64,000 nucleotides of DNA from Bugula neritina. Its lineage: Eukaryota > Bryozoa > Gymnolaemata > Cheilostomatida > Bugulidae. The notes under the pieces were generated by a model. The model saw only the letters and a program-made list of their open reading frames with translations, had not been told where the DNA came from and did not search any database. Shown here piece by piece: positions 20,401 through 35,400 of the stretch. The stretch spans positions 15,722,642 through 15,786,641 of the forward strand of contig OZ037770.1 in NCBI GenBank assembly GCA_964035545.1. Direction: 5' to 3'. Position numbers and translations under genes: made by a program. Positions within the stretch are counted from its first letter, which is position 1. Every line of letters starts with the position of its first letter.

Positions 20401-23400
20401 ACTGTTACTAGTAGTACACTGTGACTAGTACTATACTGTGACTAGTACTACACTGTTACTAGTACTACACTGTTACTAGTACTGTACTGTGACTAGTAGT
20501 ATACTGTTACTAGTACTGATACTAGAATGACATATGCTGTAGCATGAAGGAAAACATCAACAAACTTCTCACTGACTGCAGACAGTCTAAAGCTGTTCAG
20601 CTGCTACTACAGTCTCAACAAGTCTTTGCTGGCTCAGAGCTGGAGTTGTCTCCCTCTGAAGAGGATCATATGAAAGAGGAGGATAACTCCAAACTAGAAG
20701 ACAACTCCCAGTTGATTCTAGACAAGCTAAAAGCCATCTTCCTCTCCCAGTCGGTTCCGGAGAGTTCGGCCGAAGAGCAGGCAAGTCAGGATGGCGACGA
20801 GCTGAAAGAGTTGATGAGGAAACAGGAAGTTGTTGTCAACTATCTCAAGGTGAGTCACACTTACTCTCAGAGTGAGTCACACTTACTCTCAGAGTGAGTC
20901 ACACTTACTCTCAGAGTGAGTCACACTTACTCTCAAGGTCAGTCACATGATAAGATGGCTGCTGTACCGGTTGGTTTGGCTCGTATGTTCTAGGAGACGT
21001 ACAAGTTCTGTGACCTCATAAAGTCAGCGATGCCGACTGTCTGTATTCTCCTCTGCTCTAAGCACTCCTCAGACGTAGTCGAGTCCATCAAGTTCGTTGT
21101 GATGTGTGAGTATCTTGTATCACATAACGTCTGCTTGTATAACACAACGTCTGCTTGTATAGCATAACGTCTGCTTGTATAGCGTAACGTCTGCTTGTAT
21201 CACATAACGTCTGCTTGTATAACACAACGTCTGCTTGTATAGCATAACGTCTGCTTGTATAACACAACGTCTGCTTGTATCACATAACGTCTGCTTGTAT
21301 AGCGTAACGTCTGCTTGTATCACATAACGTCTGCTTGTATAACACAACGTCTGCTTGTATAGCATAACGTCTGCTTGTATAACACAACGTCTGCTTGTAT
21401 CACATAACGTCTGCTTGTATAGCGTAACGTCTGCTTGTATCACATAACGTCTGCTTGTATAACACAACGTCTGTTTGTATAGCGTAACGTCTGCTGGTAT
21501 AGCATAATGTCTGCTTCTATTCAGCCGTACAGTTTGGGGTCACGGACGCCATGAACGGTCTTGCCTCCATGTTGAAACTCATTTGGTCAGAAGACTCAAA
21601 CATCAAGTTAGCCGTTGTGGAAGCTTTCAAGACTCTCTACATCCTCTCAGACTCTGAGACGGGGGACGTCAAGAGGGCCCCGCAAGTAGTGGCCAGTCTC
21701 ATAGGCCTGACAAAAGCGTTTGGAGAGCTTTACGGACTACTGACCTCGTGGGAGGAGATGGTGGCAGAGTTTGTGAGGAGTGAGGCTATAGGGAGTCAGG
21801 TAAGGGCATGGTACAGATAGTACAGTAGTACAGGTAGATGGTATAGTACAGTAGTACAGTAGTACAGGTAGATGGTATAGTACAGTAGTACAGGTAGATG
21901 GTATAGTACAGTAGTACAGGTAGATGGTATAGTACAGTAGTACAGTAGTACAGGTAGATGGTATAGTACAGGTATGTATACTGAGGACCTCTCCATATCT
22001 TCTTTCAGGTCCTCCAACTTCTCTGGCAGTCTTTCACCAAGAAACTCGACTCCACTACTGAGTCCGACAGCAAGCTGAGTCTCCAGCTACTGGCCATGGC
22101 AGCGAAGGCCAGACCCGCCATCATCAGCAGTAACCTTGACATTCTTCTAGCCGATGGTCTCGGGGAGAGAGCTACTCGGGACTTCCTGTTGGCTCGTGAC
22201 GTCTGCTTTGCTCTCCTCACTTTACCGGTTAGTAAGTTGCGTGCCCTCATGATGTCATGTAATACTACCTCTACTCTACTGTGCCCTCATGATGTCATGT
22301 AATACTACCTCTACTCTACTGTGCCCTCATGATGTCATGTGATACTACCTCTCCTGCGCCCTCATGATGTCATGTAATACCACCTCTACTCTACTGTGCC
22401 CTCATGATGTCATGTAATACTACCTCTACTCTACTGTGCCCTCATGATGTCATGTGATACTATCTCTCCTGCGCCCTCATGATGTCATGTAATACTACCT
22501 CTCCTGTGCCCTCATGATGTCATGTACTGATACTCATGTTCCGTGCGGTTTTAGAGTAAAGCCACACTTCTACCAGCTGACCACAATATAGTTACTAGCT
22601 TGACCAGACTACTAACTGAAGGTGTGTATTACGTTAGATATATTATATTACATTAGATATAATATGCTAACACAGGTATAATATAATATACTAACACGGG
22701 TATAATATAATATACTAACACAGGTATAATATAATATACTAACACAGGTCCAATATAATATACTAACACAGGTATAATATAATATACTCACACAGGTATA
22801 CTAGACATGACTCAATCGGGTTGGATTCCTTTAATGGAACAGGCCGTCACCTTCATCTACCATCTCACAGATGTTCCAGATGAGACCGTGACTCATATAG
22901 TGAAGGAGACTTACTCCCTGGTTACTAGTAGACAGAGTATACTCCTCCTCACCAGGTATGTCTGTCTGTTACTAGTAGACAGAGTATACTCCCCCTCACC
23001 AGGTATGTCTGTCTGTCTGTTACTAGTAGACAGAGTATACTCCTCCTCACCAGGTATGTCTGTCTGTTACTAGTAGACAGAGTATACTCCTCCTCACCAT
23101 GTATGTCTGTCTGTCTGTTACTAGTAGACAGAGTATACTCCTCCTCACCAGGTATGTCTGTCTGTTACTAGTAGACAGAGTATACTCCTCCTCACCAGGT
23201 ATGTCTGTCTGTCTGTTACTAGTAGACAGAGTATACTCCTCCTCACCAGGTCTGTCTGTCTGTTACTAGTAGACAGAGTATACTCCTCCTCACCAGGTAT
23301 GTCTGTCTGTTACTAGTAGACAGAGTATACTCCTCCTCACCAGGTATGTCTGTCTGTCTGTTACTAGTAGACAGAGTATACTCCTCCTCACCAGGTATGT

Positions 23401-26400
23401 CTGTCTGTTACTAGTAGACAGAGTATACTCCTCCTCACCAGGTCTGTCTGTCTGTTACTAGTAGACAGAGTATACTCCTCCTCACCAGGTATGTCTGTCT
23501 GTTACTAGTAGACAGAGTATACTCCTCCTCACCAGGTATGTCTGTCTGTCTGTTACTAGTAGACAGAGTATACTCCTCCTCACCAGGTATGTCTGTCTGT
23601 CTGTTACTAGTAGACAGAGTATACTCCTCCTCACCAGGTATGTCTGTCTGTTACTAGTAGACAGAGTATACTCCTCCTCACCAGGTATGTCTGTCTGTTA
23701 CTAGTAGACAGAGTATACTCCTCCTCACCAGGTATGTCTGTCTGTTACTAGTAGACAGAGTATACTCCTCCTCACCAGGTATGTCTGTCTGTCTGTTACT
23801 AGTAGACAGAGTATACTCCTCCTCACCAGGTATGTCTGTCTGTTACTAGTAGACAGAGTATACTCCTCCTCACCAGGTATGTCTGTCTGTTACTAGTAGA
23901 CAGAGTATACTCCTCCTCACCAGGTATGTCTGTCTGTTACTAGTAGACAGAGTATACTCCTCCTCACCAGGTATGTCTGTCTGTCTGTTACTAGTAGACA
24001 GAGTATACTCCTCCTCACCAGGTATGTCTGTCTGTTACTAGTAGACAGAGTATACTCCTCCTCACCAGGTATGTCTGTCTGTCTGTTACTAGTAGACAGA
24101 GTATACTCCTCCTCACCAGGTATGTCTGTCTGTCTGTTACTAGTAGACAGAGTATACTCCTCCTCACCAGGTATGTCTGTCTGTTACTAGTAGACAGAGT
24201 ATACTCCTCCTCACCAGGTATGTCTGTCTGTTACTAGTAGACAGAGTATACTCCTCCTCACCAGGTATGTCTGTCTGTTACTAGTAGACAGAGTATACTC
24301 CTCCTCACCAGGTATGTCTGTCTGTCTGTTACTAGTAGACAGAGTATACTCCTCCTCACCAGGTATGTCTGTCTGTCTGTTACTAGTAGACAGAGTATAC
24401 TCCTCCTCACCAGGTATGTCTGTCTGTCTGTTACTAGTAGACAGAGTATACTCCTCCTCACCAGGTATGTCTGTCTGTTACTAGTAGACAGAGTATACTC
24501 CTCCTCACCAGGTCTGTCTGTCTGTTACTAGTAGACAGAGTATACTCCTCCTCACCAGGTATGTCTGTCTGTTACTAGTAGACAGAGTATACTCCTCCTC
24601 ACCAGGTATGTCTGTCTGTCTGTTACTAGTAGACAGAGTATACTCCTCCTCACCAGGTATGTCTGTCTGTTACTAGTAGACAGAGTATACTCCTCCTCAC
24701 CAGGTATGTATGTCTGTCTGTTACTAGTAGACAGAGTATACTCCTCCTCACCAGGTATGTCTGTCTGTTACTAGTAGACAGAGTATACTCCTCCTCACCA
24801 GGTATGTCTGTCTGTTACTAGTAGACAGAGTATACTCCTCCTCACCAGGTATGTCTGTCTGTTACTAGTAGACAGAGTATACTCCTCCTCACCAGGTATG
24901 TCTGTCTGTCTGTTACTAGTAGACAGAGTATACTCCTCCTCACCAGGTATGTATGTCTGTCTGTTACTAGTAGACAGAGTATACTCCTCCTCACCAGGTA
25001 TGTCTGTCTGTTACTAGTAGACAGAGTATACTCCTCCTCACCAGGTATGTCTGTCTGTTACTAGTAGACAGAGTATACTCCTCCTCACCAGGTATGTCTG
25101 TCTGTTACTAGTAGACAGAGTATACTCCTCCTCACCAGGTATGTCTGTCTGTTACTAGTAGACAGAGTATACTCCTCCTCACCAGGTATGTCTGTCTGTT
25201 ACTAGTAGACAGAGTATACTCCTCCTCACCAGGTATGTATGTATGTCTGTTACTAGTAGACAGAGTATACTCCTCCTCACCAGGTATGTCTGTCTGTTAC
25301 TAGTAGACAGAGTATACTCCTCCTCACCAGGTATGTATGTCTGTTACTAGTAGACAGAGTATACTCCTCCTCACCAGGTATGTCTGTCTGTCTGTTACTA
25401 GTAGACAGAGTATACTCCTCCTCACCAGGTATGTCTGTCTGTTACTAGTAGACAGAGTATACTCCTCCTCACCAGGTATGTCTGTATGTCTGTTACTAGT
25501 AGACAGAGTATACTCCTCCTCACCAGGTATGTCTGTCTGTCTGTTACTAGTAGACAGAGTATACTCCTCCTCACCAGGTATGTCTGTCTGTTACTAGTAG
25601 ACAGAGTATACTCCTCCTCACCAGGTATGTCTGTCTGTCTGTTACTAGTAGACAGAGTATACTCCTCCTCACCAGGTATGTCTGTCTGTCTGTTACTAGT
25701 AGACAGAGTATACTCCTCCTCACCAGGTATGTCTGTCTGTCTGTTACTAGTAGACAGAGTATACTCCTCCTCACCAGGTATGTCTGTCTGTTACTAGTAG
25801 ACAGAGTATACTCCTCCTCACCAGGTCTGTCTGTCTGTTACTAGTAGACAGAGTATACTCCTCCTCACCAGGTCTGTCTGTCTGTTACTAGTAGACAGAG
25901 TATACTCCTCCTCACCAGGTATGTCTGTCTGTCTGTTACTAGTAGACAGAGTATACTCCTCCTCACCAGGTATGTCTGTCTGTTACTAGTAGACAGAGTA
26001 TACTCCTCCTCACCAGGTATGTCTGTCTGTCTGTTACTAGTAGACAGAGTATACTCCTCCTCACCAGGTATGTCTGTCTGTTACTAGTAGACAGAGTATA
26101 CTCCTCCTCACCAGGTATGTCTGTCTGTTACTAGTAGACAGAGTATACTCCTCCTCACCAGGTATGTCTGTCTGTCTGTTACTAGTAGACAGAGTATACT
26201 CCTCCTCACCAGGTATGTCTGTCTGTTACTAGTAGACAGAGTATACTCCTCCTCACCAGGTATGTCTGTCTGTTACTAGTAGACAGAGTATACTCCTCCT
26301 CACCAGGTATGTCTGTCTGTTACTAGTAGACAGAGTATACTCCTCCTCACCAGGTATGTCTGTCTGTTACTAGTAGACAGAGTATACTCCTCCTCACCAG

Positions 26401-29400
26401 GTATGTCTGTCTGTTACTAGTAGACAGAGTATACTCCTCCTCACCAGGTCTGTCTGTCTGTTACTAGTAGACAGAGTATACTCCTCCTCACCAGGTATGT
26501 CTGTCTGTTACTAGTAGACAGAGTATACTCCTCCTCACCAGGTATGTCTGTCTGTTACTAGTAGACAGAGTATACTCCTCCTCACCAGGTCTGTCTGTCT
26601 GTTACTAGTAGACAGAGTATACTCCTCCTCACCAGGTATGTCTGTCTGTTACTAGTAGACAGAGTATACTCCTCCTCACCAGGTATGTCTGTCTGTCTGT
26701 TACTAGTAGACAGAGTATACTCCTCCTCACCAGGTATGTCTGTCTGTTACTAGTAGACAGAGTATACTCCTCCTCACCAGGTATGTATGTCTGTTACTAG
26801 TAGACAGAGTATACTCCTCCTCACCAGGTATGTCTGTCTGTCTGTTACTAGTAGACAGAGTATATACGTCTGTTGACAGGTTCGTCTCTCTGATTGGTCA
26901 CGTGGCGCTACGACAGCTCACTTACCTGGAAGGTAGAGTTCTGGTGGAACTGAAAGCGCGCAGGAAGAGACAAAAGCAGAAGGTTTGCTATTCCATCTGT
27001 TTCTCTGTCAGCCATTTGCGTTTCCTCTCTTCCTGTCTGGTATCTGGTCACATTGCTCAACTGTTGCAGACTATTGAGACGACCACCGGCTCCTCCAGTG
27101 ACGAGCTCGGTCAGACCACCACAGACGACATTGAGACTGAGGTCATCATGAAGGTCATTGAGACGGAACTGCTCCAGGGTAATATTGCTCTGTGTAGTAA
27201 TATATATTACACTATATATTACTGTATGTATATTACAGAGTATATATATATATATTACAGAGTATATATATTACAGAGTATACATTACAGAGTATATATA
27301 TTACAGAGTATACATTACAGAGTATATATCTTACAGAGTATGTATGTTACAGAGTGTATATGTTACAGAGTATACATATTACAGAGTATATATTACAGAG
27401 TATATATATATTACAGAGTATATATATTACAGAGTATATATTACAGAGTATATATTACAGTGTATATGTTACAGAGTATATATTACAGTGTATATATTAC
27501 AGAGTGTATATTACAGAGTATATATTACAGAGTATATATTACAGAGTATATATTACAGAGTATATATATTACAGAGTGTATATATTACAGAGTATATATA
27601 TATTACAGAGTGTATATATTACAGAGTATATATATTACAGTGTATATATTACAGATTATATGTTACAGAATGCTCTCTCCTGGGCAGTTTCCTCCCTCTA
27701 CTCACCCACATCATTCAGGACAGACAGCGGTATGATGACAGAGGACTGCAGGCTGCTGCCACGCTGTCTCTCGGCAAGTTCATGCTGCTCAGTCCAGACG
27801 TCTGCCGACAGCATCTCCGTCTCTACTTCACCGTCCTGGAGAGGAGCAGCTACGTGGAGGTGAAGACCAACGCCATCGTCGCCCTCAGTGACATGGTGTT
27901 CAGACACCCTAACGAGCTGGAGCCCTGGACCCCCAACCTTTACGCCAGGTGCTCAGTCTACACTCACTCCTCAGTCTATCCTCACCTCTCCCTATGTTAT
28001 ATTCACATGTTATATTCACATGTTATATTCACATGTTGTATTCACATGTTATATTCACATGTTATATTCACATGTCGTATTCACATGTCGTATTCACATG
28101 TTGTATTCACATGTTGTATTCACATGTTATATTCACATGTTATATTCACATGTCGTATTCACATGTAGTATTCACATGTTGTATTCACATGTCATATTCA
28201 CATGCCATCTTGTATAGACTGAGGGATGAGTCGCCACTCGTCAGGAGATCCACTCTCATGGTGATGACTCGTCTCATACTCAACGACATGGTAAAGGTCA
28301 AAGGTCAGATCAGTGAAATCGCTCGCTGTCTGGTTGACCCTGAACCCGCGATACGTCGAATGGCGGAACAGTTCTTCTGTGAACTAGCCAATAAGGTGAG
28401 CTTTTACAGTATCTCTGTCCCTAAATTACCAATAAAATGGAGCTTACCTCTATATAACTGGACTCTCAGTGGGGTGACTGCATTTAGCAAACAGTTACTT
28501 CTTGAGAATATATTATGTTGTGACACAGAGTATTGTGTTGTGACACAGAGTATTGCGTTGTGACACAGAGTGTTGTGTTGTGACACAGAGTATTATGTTG
28601 TGACACAGAGTGTTGTGTTGTGACACAGAGTATCGTGTTGTGACACAGAGTATCGTGTTGTGTTACAGGGCAGAGCTCTGTACAATGTCCTCCTGGATAT
28701 AGTCAGCCGTCTGTCTGACCCACAGATCGGGGTCACTGACCAGCAGTTCCAGACAGTCTGCACTGAGCTCTTCAGTCACACTAACAATGATAAACAGTCA
28801 GAAAGTCTAATTGAGAGGTTTTTGCACAGATTCAGAGCTACAACGTAGGTGCCCCCTCAGGCTATGAGCTATATTGATACTCTCAGTCTACGATCTATGT
28901 TCTACCACTATATAAATTACATGATAATGTCATATCCTGTAGAGATGAGAGGCAGTGGCGACACATCTCCTTCTGTTTGTCTCGTCTCACCTACACGGAG
29001 AGATCAGTGAAGAAGCTGCTTGAGCTCTTCTCCTGCTACTCCGACAAGCTGGCTGACGAGGAGATCTACGAACTCTTCACGGTTATAGTGGACAAGGCGA
29101 CCCAGAAACTTAAACCAAAACCTGGCGCCAAGGTATGTGTTTCCTCTTCACTTCTACACTCTATCTATATCTACTCTATCTCTACTCTATATCTACTCTA
29201 TATCTATACTATATACTACTCTATATCTACTCTATATCTATACTATATCTACTCTATATCTACTCTATATCTACTCTATATCTACACTATCTCTACTCTA
29301 TATCCACTCTATCTCTACACTATATCTCTACACTATCTCCACTCTATCTCTACTCTATATCTACACTATCTCTACTCTATATCTACACTATATCTATACT

Positions 29401-32400
29401 ATATACTACTCTATATCTACACTATATCTACTCCATATCTACTCTATATCTACTCTATATCTATACTATATCTACTCTATATCTATACTATATCTACTCT
29501 ATATCTACACTATCTCCACTCTATATCTACCCTATATCTACACTATATCTACTCTATATCTACACTATATCTACACTATATCTACTCTATATCTACACTA
29601 TATCTACTCTCTATCTACTCTATATCTACACTATATCTACTCTATATCTATACTATCTCTACTCTATCTCCACTCTATCTCTACTCTATATCTACACTAT
29701 CTCTACTCTATATCTACACTATCTCTACACTATCTCTACTCTATATCTACACTATCTCTACTCTATATCTACACTATCTCTACTTTATATCTACACTATC
29801 TCCACTCTATATCTACACTGTATCTACTCTATATCTACACTATATCTACACTTTATCTACACTTTATCTACTCTATATCTATACTATATCTACTCTATAT
29901 CTATACTATATCTACACTATATCTACTCTATATCTACCCTATATCTACACTATATCTACTCTATATCTACACTATATCCACTCTATATCTACACTATCTC
30001 TACTCTATATCTACACTACTCTCTACTCTATATCTATATATCTATATATTGGAGTTATCTCCTCACACAGGAGCTAATATTGGAGTTGTCTGCTAAGATA
30101 GAGTTAGCTCACACTAAGGGTATAGACGGCCAGGAGGAGTTAGAAGATGCTACAGTTCTAGGACTCAGCCAGTCTAACATCTCATTGGCTAAAGGTCAGT
30201 CTCATCTCACCAATCACCAGCCCCATTATTTACCAGCTGACATGTTCAACCAATCATCAAACAGAGCTAAGGGTCAAAGGGCGTCTGGGTATTGCAGGTC
30301 GCCGCAAGAGGTCAAGCCGAGCAAGGAAGAGAAACAAAGAAAATTCCAGCCAATCACAGTACTCGGATGACGATAGCGATGATAGTACCTGCAGCCGCCT
30401 GTCGGTATCTAGTGTGTCACAGGAAGCAGGTGTCCGCAGGTCTACTAGGAGAGTGAGTAGTTTCACTTTAGTATACTTGTATCTACTATACTGTATATAT
30501 AGTTCTATATTATACTATACTTGTATCTACTATACTGTATATATAGTTCTATATTATACTATACTTGTATCTAGTATACTGTATATATAGTTCTATATTA
30601 TACTATACTTGTATCTAGTATACTGTATATATAGTTCTATATTATACTATACTTGTATCTAGTATACTGTATATATAGTTCTATATTATACTATACTAGT
30701 ATTTACTATACTGTATATATAGTTCTATATTATACTATACTTGTATCTACTATACTGTATATATAGTTCTATATTATACTATACTTGTATCTACTATACT
30801 GTATATATAGTTCTATATTATACTATACTTGTATCTAGTATACTGTATATATAGTTCTATATTATACTATACTTGTATCTACTATACTGTATATATAGTT
30901 CTATATTATACTATACTAGTATCTACTATACTGTATATATAGTTCTATATTATACTATACTTGTATCTACTATACTGTATATATAGTTCTATATTATACT
31001 ATACTTGTACTATACTGTATATATAGTTCTATATTATACTATACTTGTATCTTGTATACTGTATATATAGTTCTATATTATACTATACTTGTATCTTGTA
31101 TACTGTATATATAGTTCTATATTATACTATACTTGTATCTAGTATACTGTATATATAGTTCTATATTATACTATACTTGTATCTAGTATACTGTATATAT
31201 AGTTCTATATTATACTATACTTGTATCTACTATACTGTATATATAGTTCTATATTATACTATACTTGTATCTACTATACTGTATATATAGTCCTATATTA
31301 TACTATACTTGTATTTACTATACTGTATATATAGTTCTATATTATACTATACTTGTATCTACTATACTGTATATATAGTTCTATATTATACTATACTTGT
31401 ATCTAGTATACTGTATATATAGTTCTATATTATACTATACTTGTATCTACTATACTGTATATATAGTTCTATATTATACTATACTAGTATCTACTATACT
31501 GTATATATAGTCCTATATTATACTATACTTGTATCTACTATACTGTATATATAGTTCTATATTATACTATACTTGTATCTACTATACTGTATATATAGTT
31601 CTATATTATACTATACTTGTACTATACTGTATATATAGTTCTATATTATACTATACTTGTATCTTGTATACTGTATATATAGTTCTATATTATACTATAC
31701 TTGTATCTTGTATACTGTATATATAGTTCTATATTATACTATACTTGTATCTAGTATACTGTATATATAGTTCTATATTATACTATACTTGTATCTAGTA
31801 TACTGTATATATAGTTCTATATTATACTATACTTGTATCTACTATACTGTATATATAGTTCTATATTATACTATACTTGTATCTACTATACTGTATATAT
31901 AGTCCTATATTATACTATACTTGTATTTACTATACTGTATATATAGTTCTATATTATACTATACTTGTATCTACTATACTGTATATATAGTTCTATATTA
32001 TACTATACTTGTATCTAGTATACTGTATATATAGTTCTATATTATACTATACTAGTATCTACTATACTGTATATATAGTTCTATATTATACTATACTTGT
32101 ATCTACTATACTGTATATATAGTTCTATATTATACTATACTTGTATCTAGTATACTGTATATATAGTTCTATATTATACTATACTAGTATCTACTATACT
32201 GTATATATAGTTCTATATTATACTATACTTGTATCTACTATACTGTATATATAGTTCTATATTATACTATACTTGTATCTAGTATACTGTATATATAGTT
32301 CTATATTATACTATACTTGTATCTACTATACTGTATATATAGTTCTATATTATACTATACTTGTATATAGTATACTGTATATATAGTTCTATATTATACT

Positions 32401-35400
32401 ATACTAGTATCTACTATACTGTATATATAGTCCTATATTATACTATACTTGTATCTACTATACTGTATATATAGTTCTATATTATACTATACTTGTATCT
32501 ACTATACTGTATATATAGTTCTATATTATACTATACTTGTATCTAGTATACTGTATATATAGTTCTATATTATACTATACTTGTATCTTGTATACTGTAT
32601 ATATAGTTCTATATTATACTATACTTGTATCTACTATACTGTATATATAGTTCTATATTATACTATACTTGTATCTACTATACTGTATATATAGTTCTAT
32701 ATTATACTATACTAGTACTATACTGTATATATAGTTCTATATTATACTATACTTGTATCTAGTATACTGTATATATAGTTCTATATTATACTATACTTGT
32801 ATCTAGTATACTGTATATATAGTTCTATATTATACTATACTTGTACTATACTGTATATATAGTTCTATATTATACTATACTTGTATCTACTATACTGTAT
32901 ATATAGTTCTATATTATACTATACTTGTATCTAGTATACTGTATATATAGTTCTATATTATACTATACTTGTATCTACTATACTGTATATATAGTTCTAT
33001 ATTATACTATACTTGTACTATACTGTATATATAGTTCTATATTATACTATACTTGTATCTAGTATACTGTATATATAGTTCTATATTATACTATACTTGT
33101 ATCTACTATACTGTATATATAGTTCTATATTATACTATACTTGTATCTACTATACTGTATATATAGTTCTATATTATACTATACTTGTATCTACTATACT
33201 GTATATATAGTTCTATATTATACTATACTTGTATCTACTATACTGTATATATAGTTCTATATTATACTATACTTGTATCTAGTATACTGTATATATAGTT
33301 CTATATTATACTATACTTGTATCTACTATACTGTATATATAGTTCTATATTATACTATACTTGTATCTACTATACTGTATATATAGTTCTATATTATACT
33401 ATACTTGTATCTAGTATACTGTATATATAGTTCTATATTATACTATACTAGTATCTACTATACTGTATATATAGTTCTATATTATACTATACTTGTATCT
33501 ACTATACTGTATATATAGTTCTATATTATACTATACTTGTATCTACTATACTGTATATATAGTTCTATATTATACTATACTTGTATCTAGTATACTGTAT
33601 ATATAGTTCTATATTATACTATACTTGTATCTACTATGCTGTATATATAGTTCTATATTATACTATACTTGTATCTAGTATACTGTATATATAGTTCTAT
33701 ATTATACTATACTTGTATCTAGTATACTGTATATATAGTTCTATATTATACTATACTTGTATCTACTATACTGTATATATAGTCCTATATTATACTATAC
33801 TTGTACTATACTGTATATATAGTTCTATATTATACTATACTAGTATCTAGTATACTGTATATATAGTTCTATATTATACTATACTTGTATCTACTATACT
33901 GTATATATAGTTCTATATTATACTATACTTGTATCTAGTATACTGTATATATAGTTCTATATTATACTATACTTGTATCTACTATACTGTATATATAGTT
34001 CTATATTATACTATACTTGTATCTACTATACTGTATATATAGTTCTATATTATACTATACTTGTATCTAGTATACTGTATATATAGTTCTATATTATACT
34101 ATACTTGTATCTACTATACTGTATATATAGTCCTATATTATACTATACTTGTACTATACTGTATATATAGTTCTATATTATACTATACTAGTATCTAGTA
34201 TACTGTATATATAGTTCTATATTATACTATACTTGTATCTACTATACTGTATATATAGTTCTATATTATACTATACTTGTATCTTGTATACTGTATATAT
34301 AGTTCTATATTATACTATACTTGTATCTAGTATACTGTATATATAGTTCTATATTATACTATACTTGTACTATACTGTATATATAGTTCTATATTATACT
34401 ATACTTGTATCTACTATACTGTATATATAGTTCTATATTATACTATACTTGTATCTACTATACTGTATATATAGTTCTATATTATACTATACTAGTATCT
34501 ACTATACTGTATATATAGTTCTATATTATACTATACTTGTATCTACTATACTGTATATATAGTTCTATATTATACTATACTTGTATCTAGTATACTGTAT
34601 ATATAGTTCTATATTATACTATACTTGTATCTAGTATACTGTATATATAGTTCTATATTATACTATACTTGTATCTACTATACTGTATATATAGTTCTAT
34701 ATTATACTATACTTGTATCTACTATACTGTATATATAGTTCTATATTATACTATACTTGTATCTACTATACTGTATATATAGTTCTATATTATACTATAC
34801 TTGTATCTAGTATACTGTATATATAGTTCTATATTATACTATACTTGTATCTACTATACTGTATATATAGTTCTATATTATACTATACTTGTATCTACTA
34901 TACTGTATATATAGTTCTATATTATACTATACTTGTATCTAGTATACTGTATATATAGTTCTATATTATACTATACTTGTATCTAGTATACTGTATATAT
35001 AGTTCTATATTATACTATACTTGTATCTACTATGCTGTATATATAGTTCTATATTATACTATACTTGTACTATACTGTATATATAGTTCTATATTATACT
35101 ATACTTGTATCTACTATACTGTATATATAGTTCTATATTATACTATACTTGTATCTACTATACTGTATATATAGTTCTATATTATACTATACTTGTATCT
35201 AGTATACTGTATATATAGTTCTATATTATACTATACTTGTATCTACTATACTGTATATATAGTTCTATATTATACTATACTAGTATTTACTATACTGTAT
35301 ATATAGTTCTATATTATACTATACTTGTATCTACTATACTGTATATATAGTTCTATATTATACTATACTTGTATCTAGTATACTGTATATATAGTTCTAT

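Noticed and set aside
27949-28563. Open frame across NCAPD2 intron 18 joining exons 18-19
   Set aside because: Intron 18 is a 13 bp array; splicing 27948 to 28218 restores the conserved LYAR-LRDE junction expected for NCAPD2.
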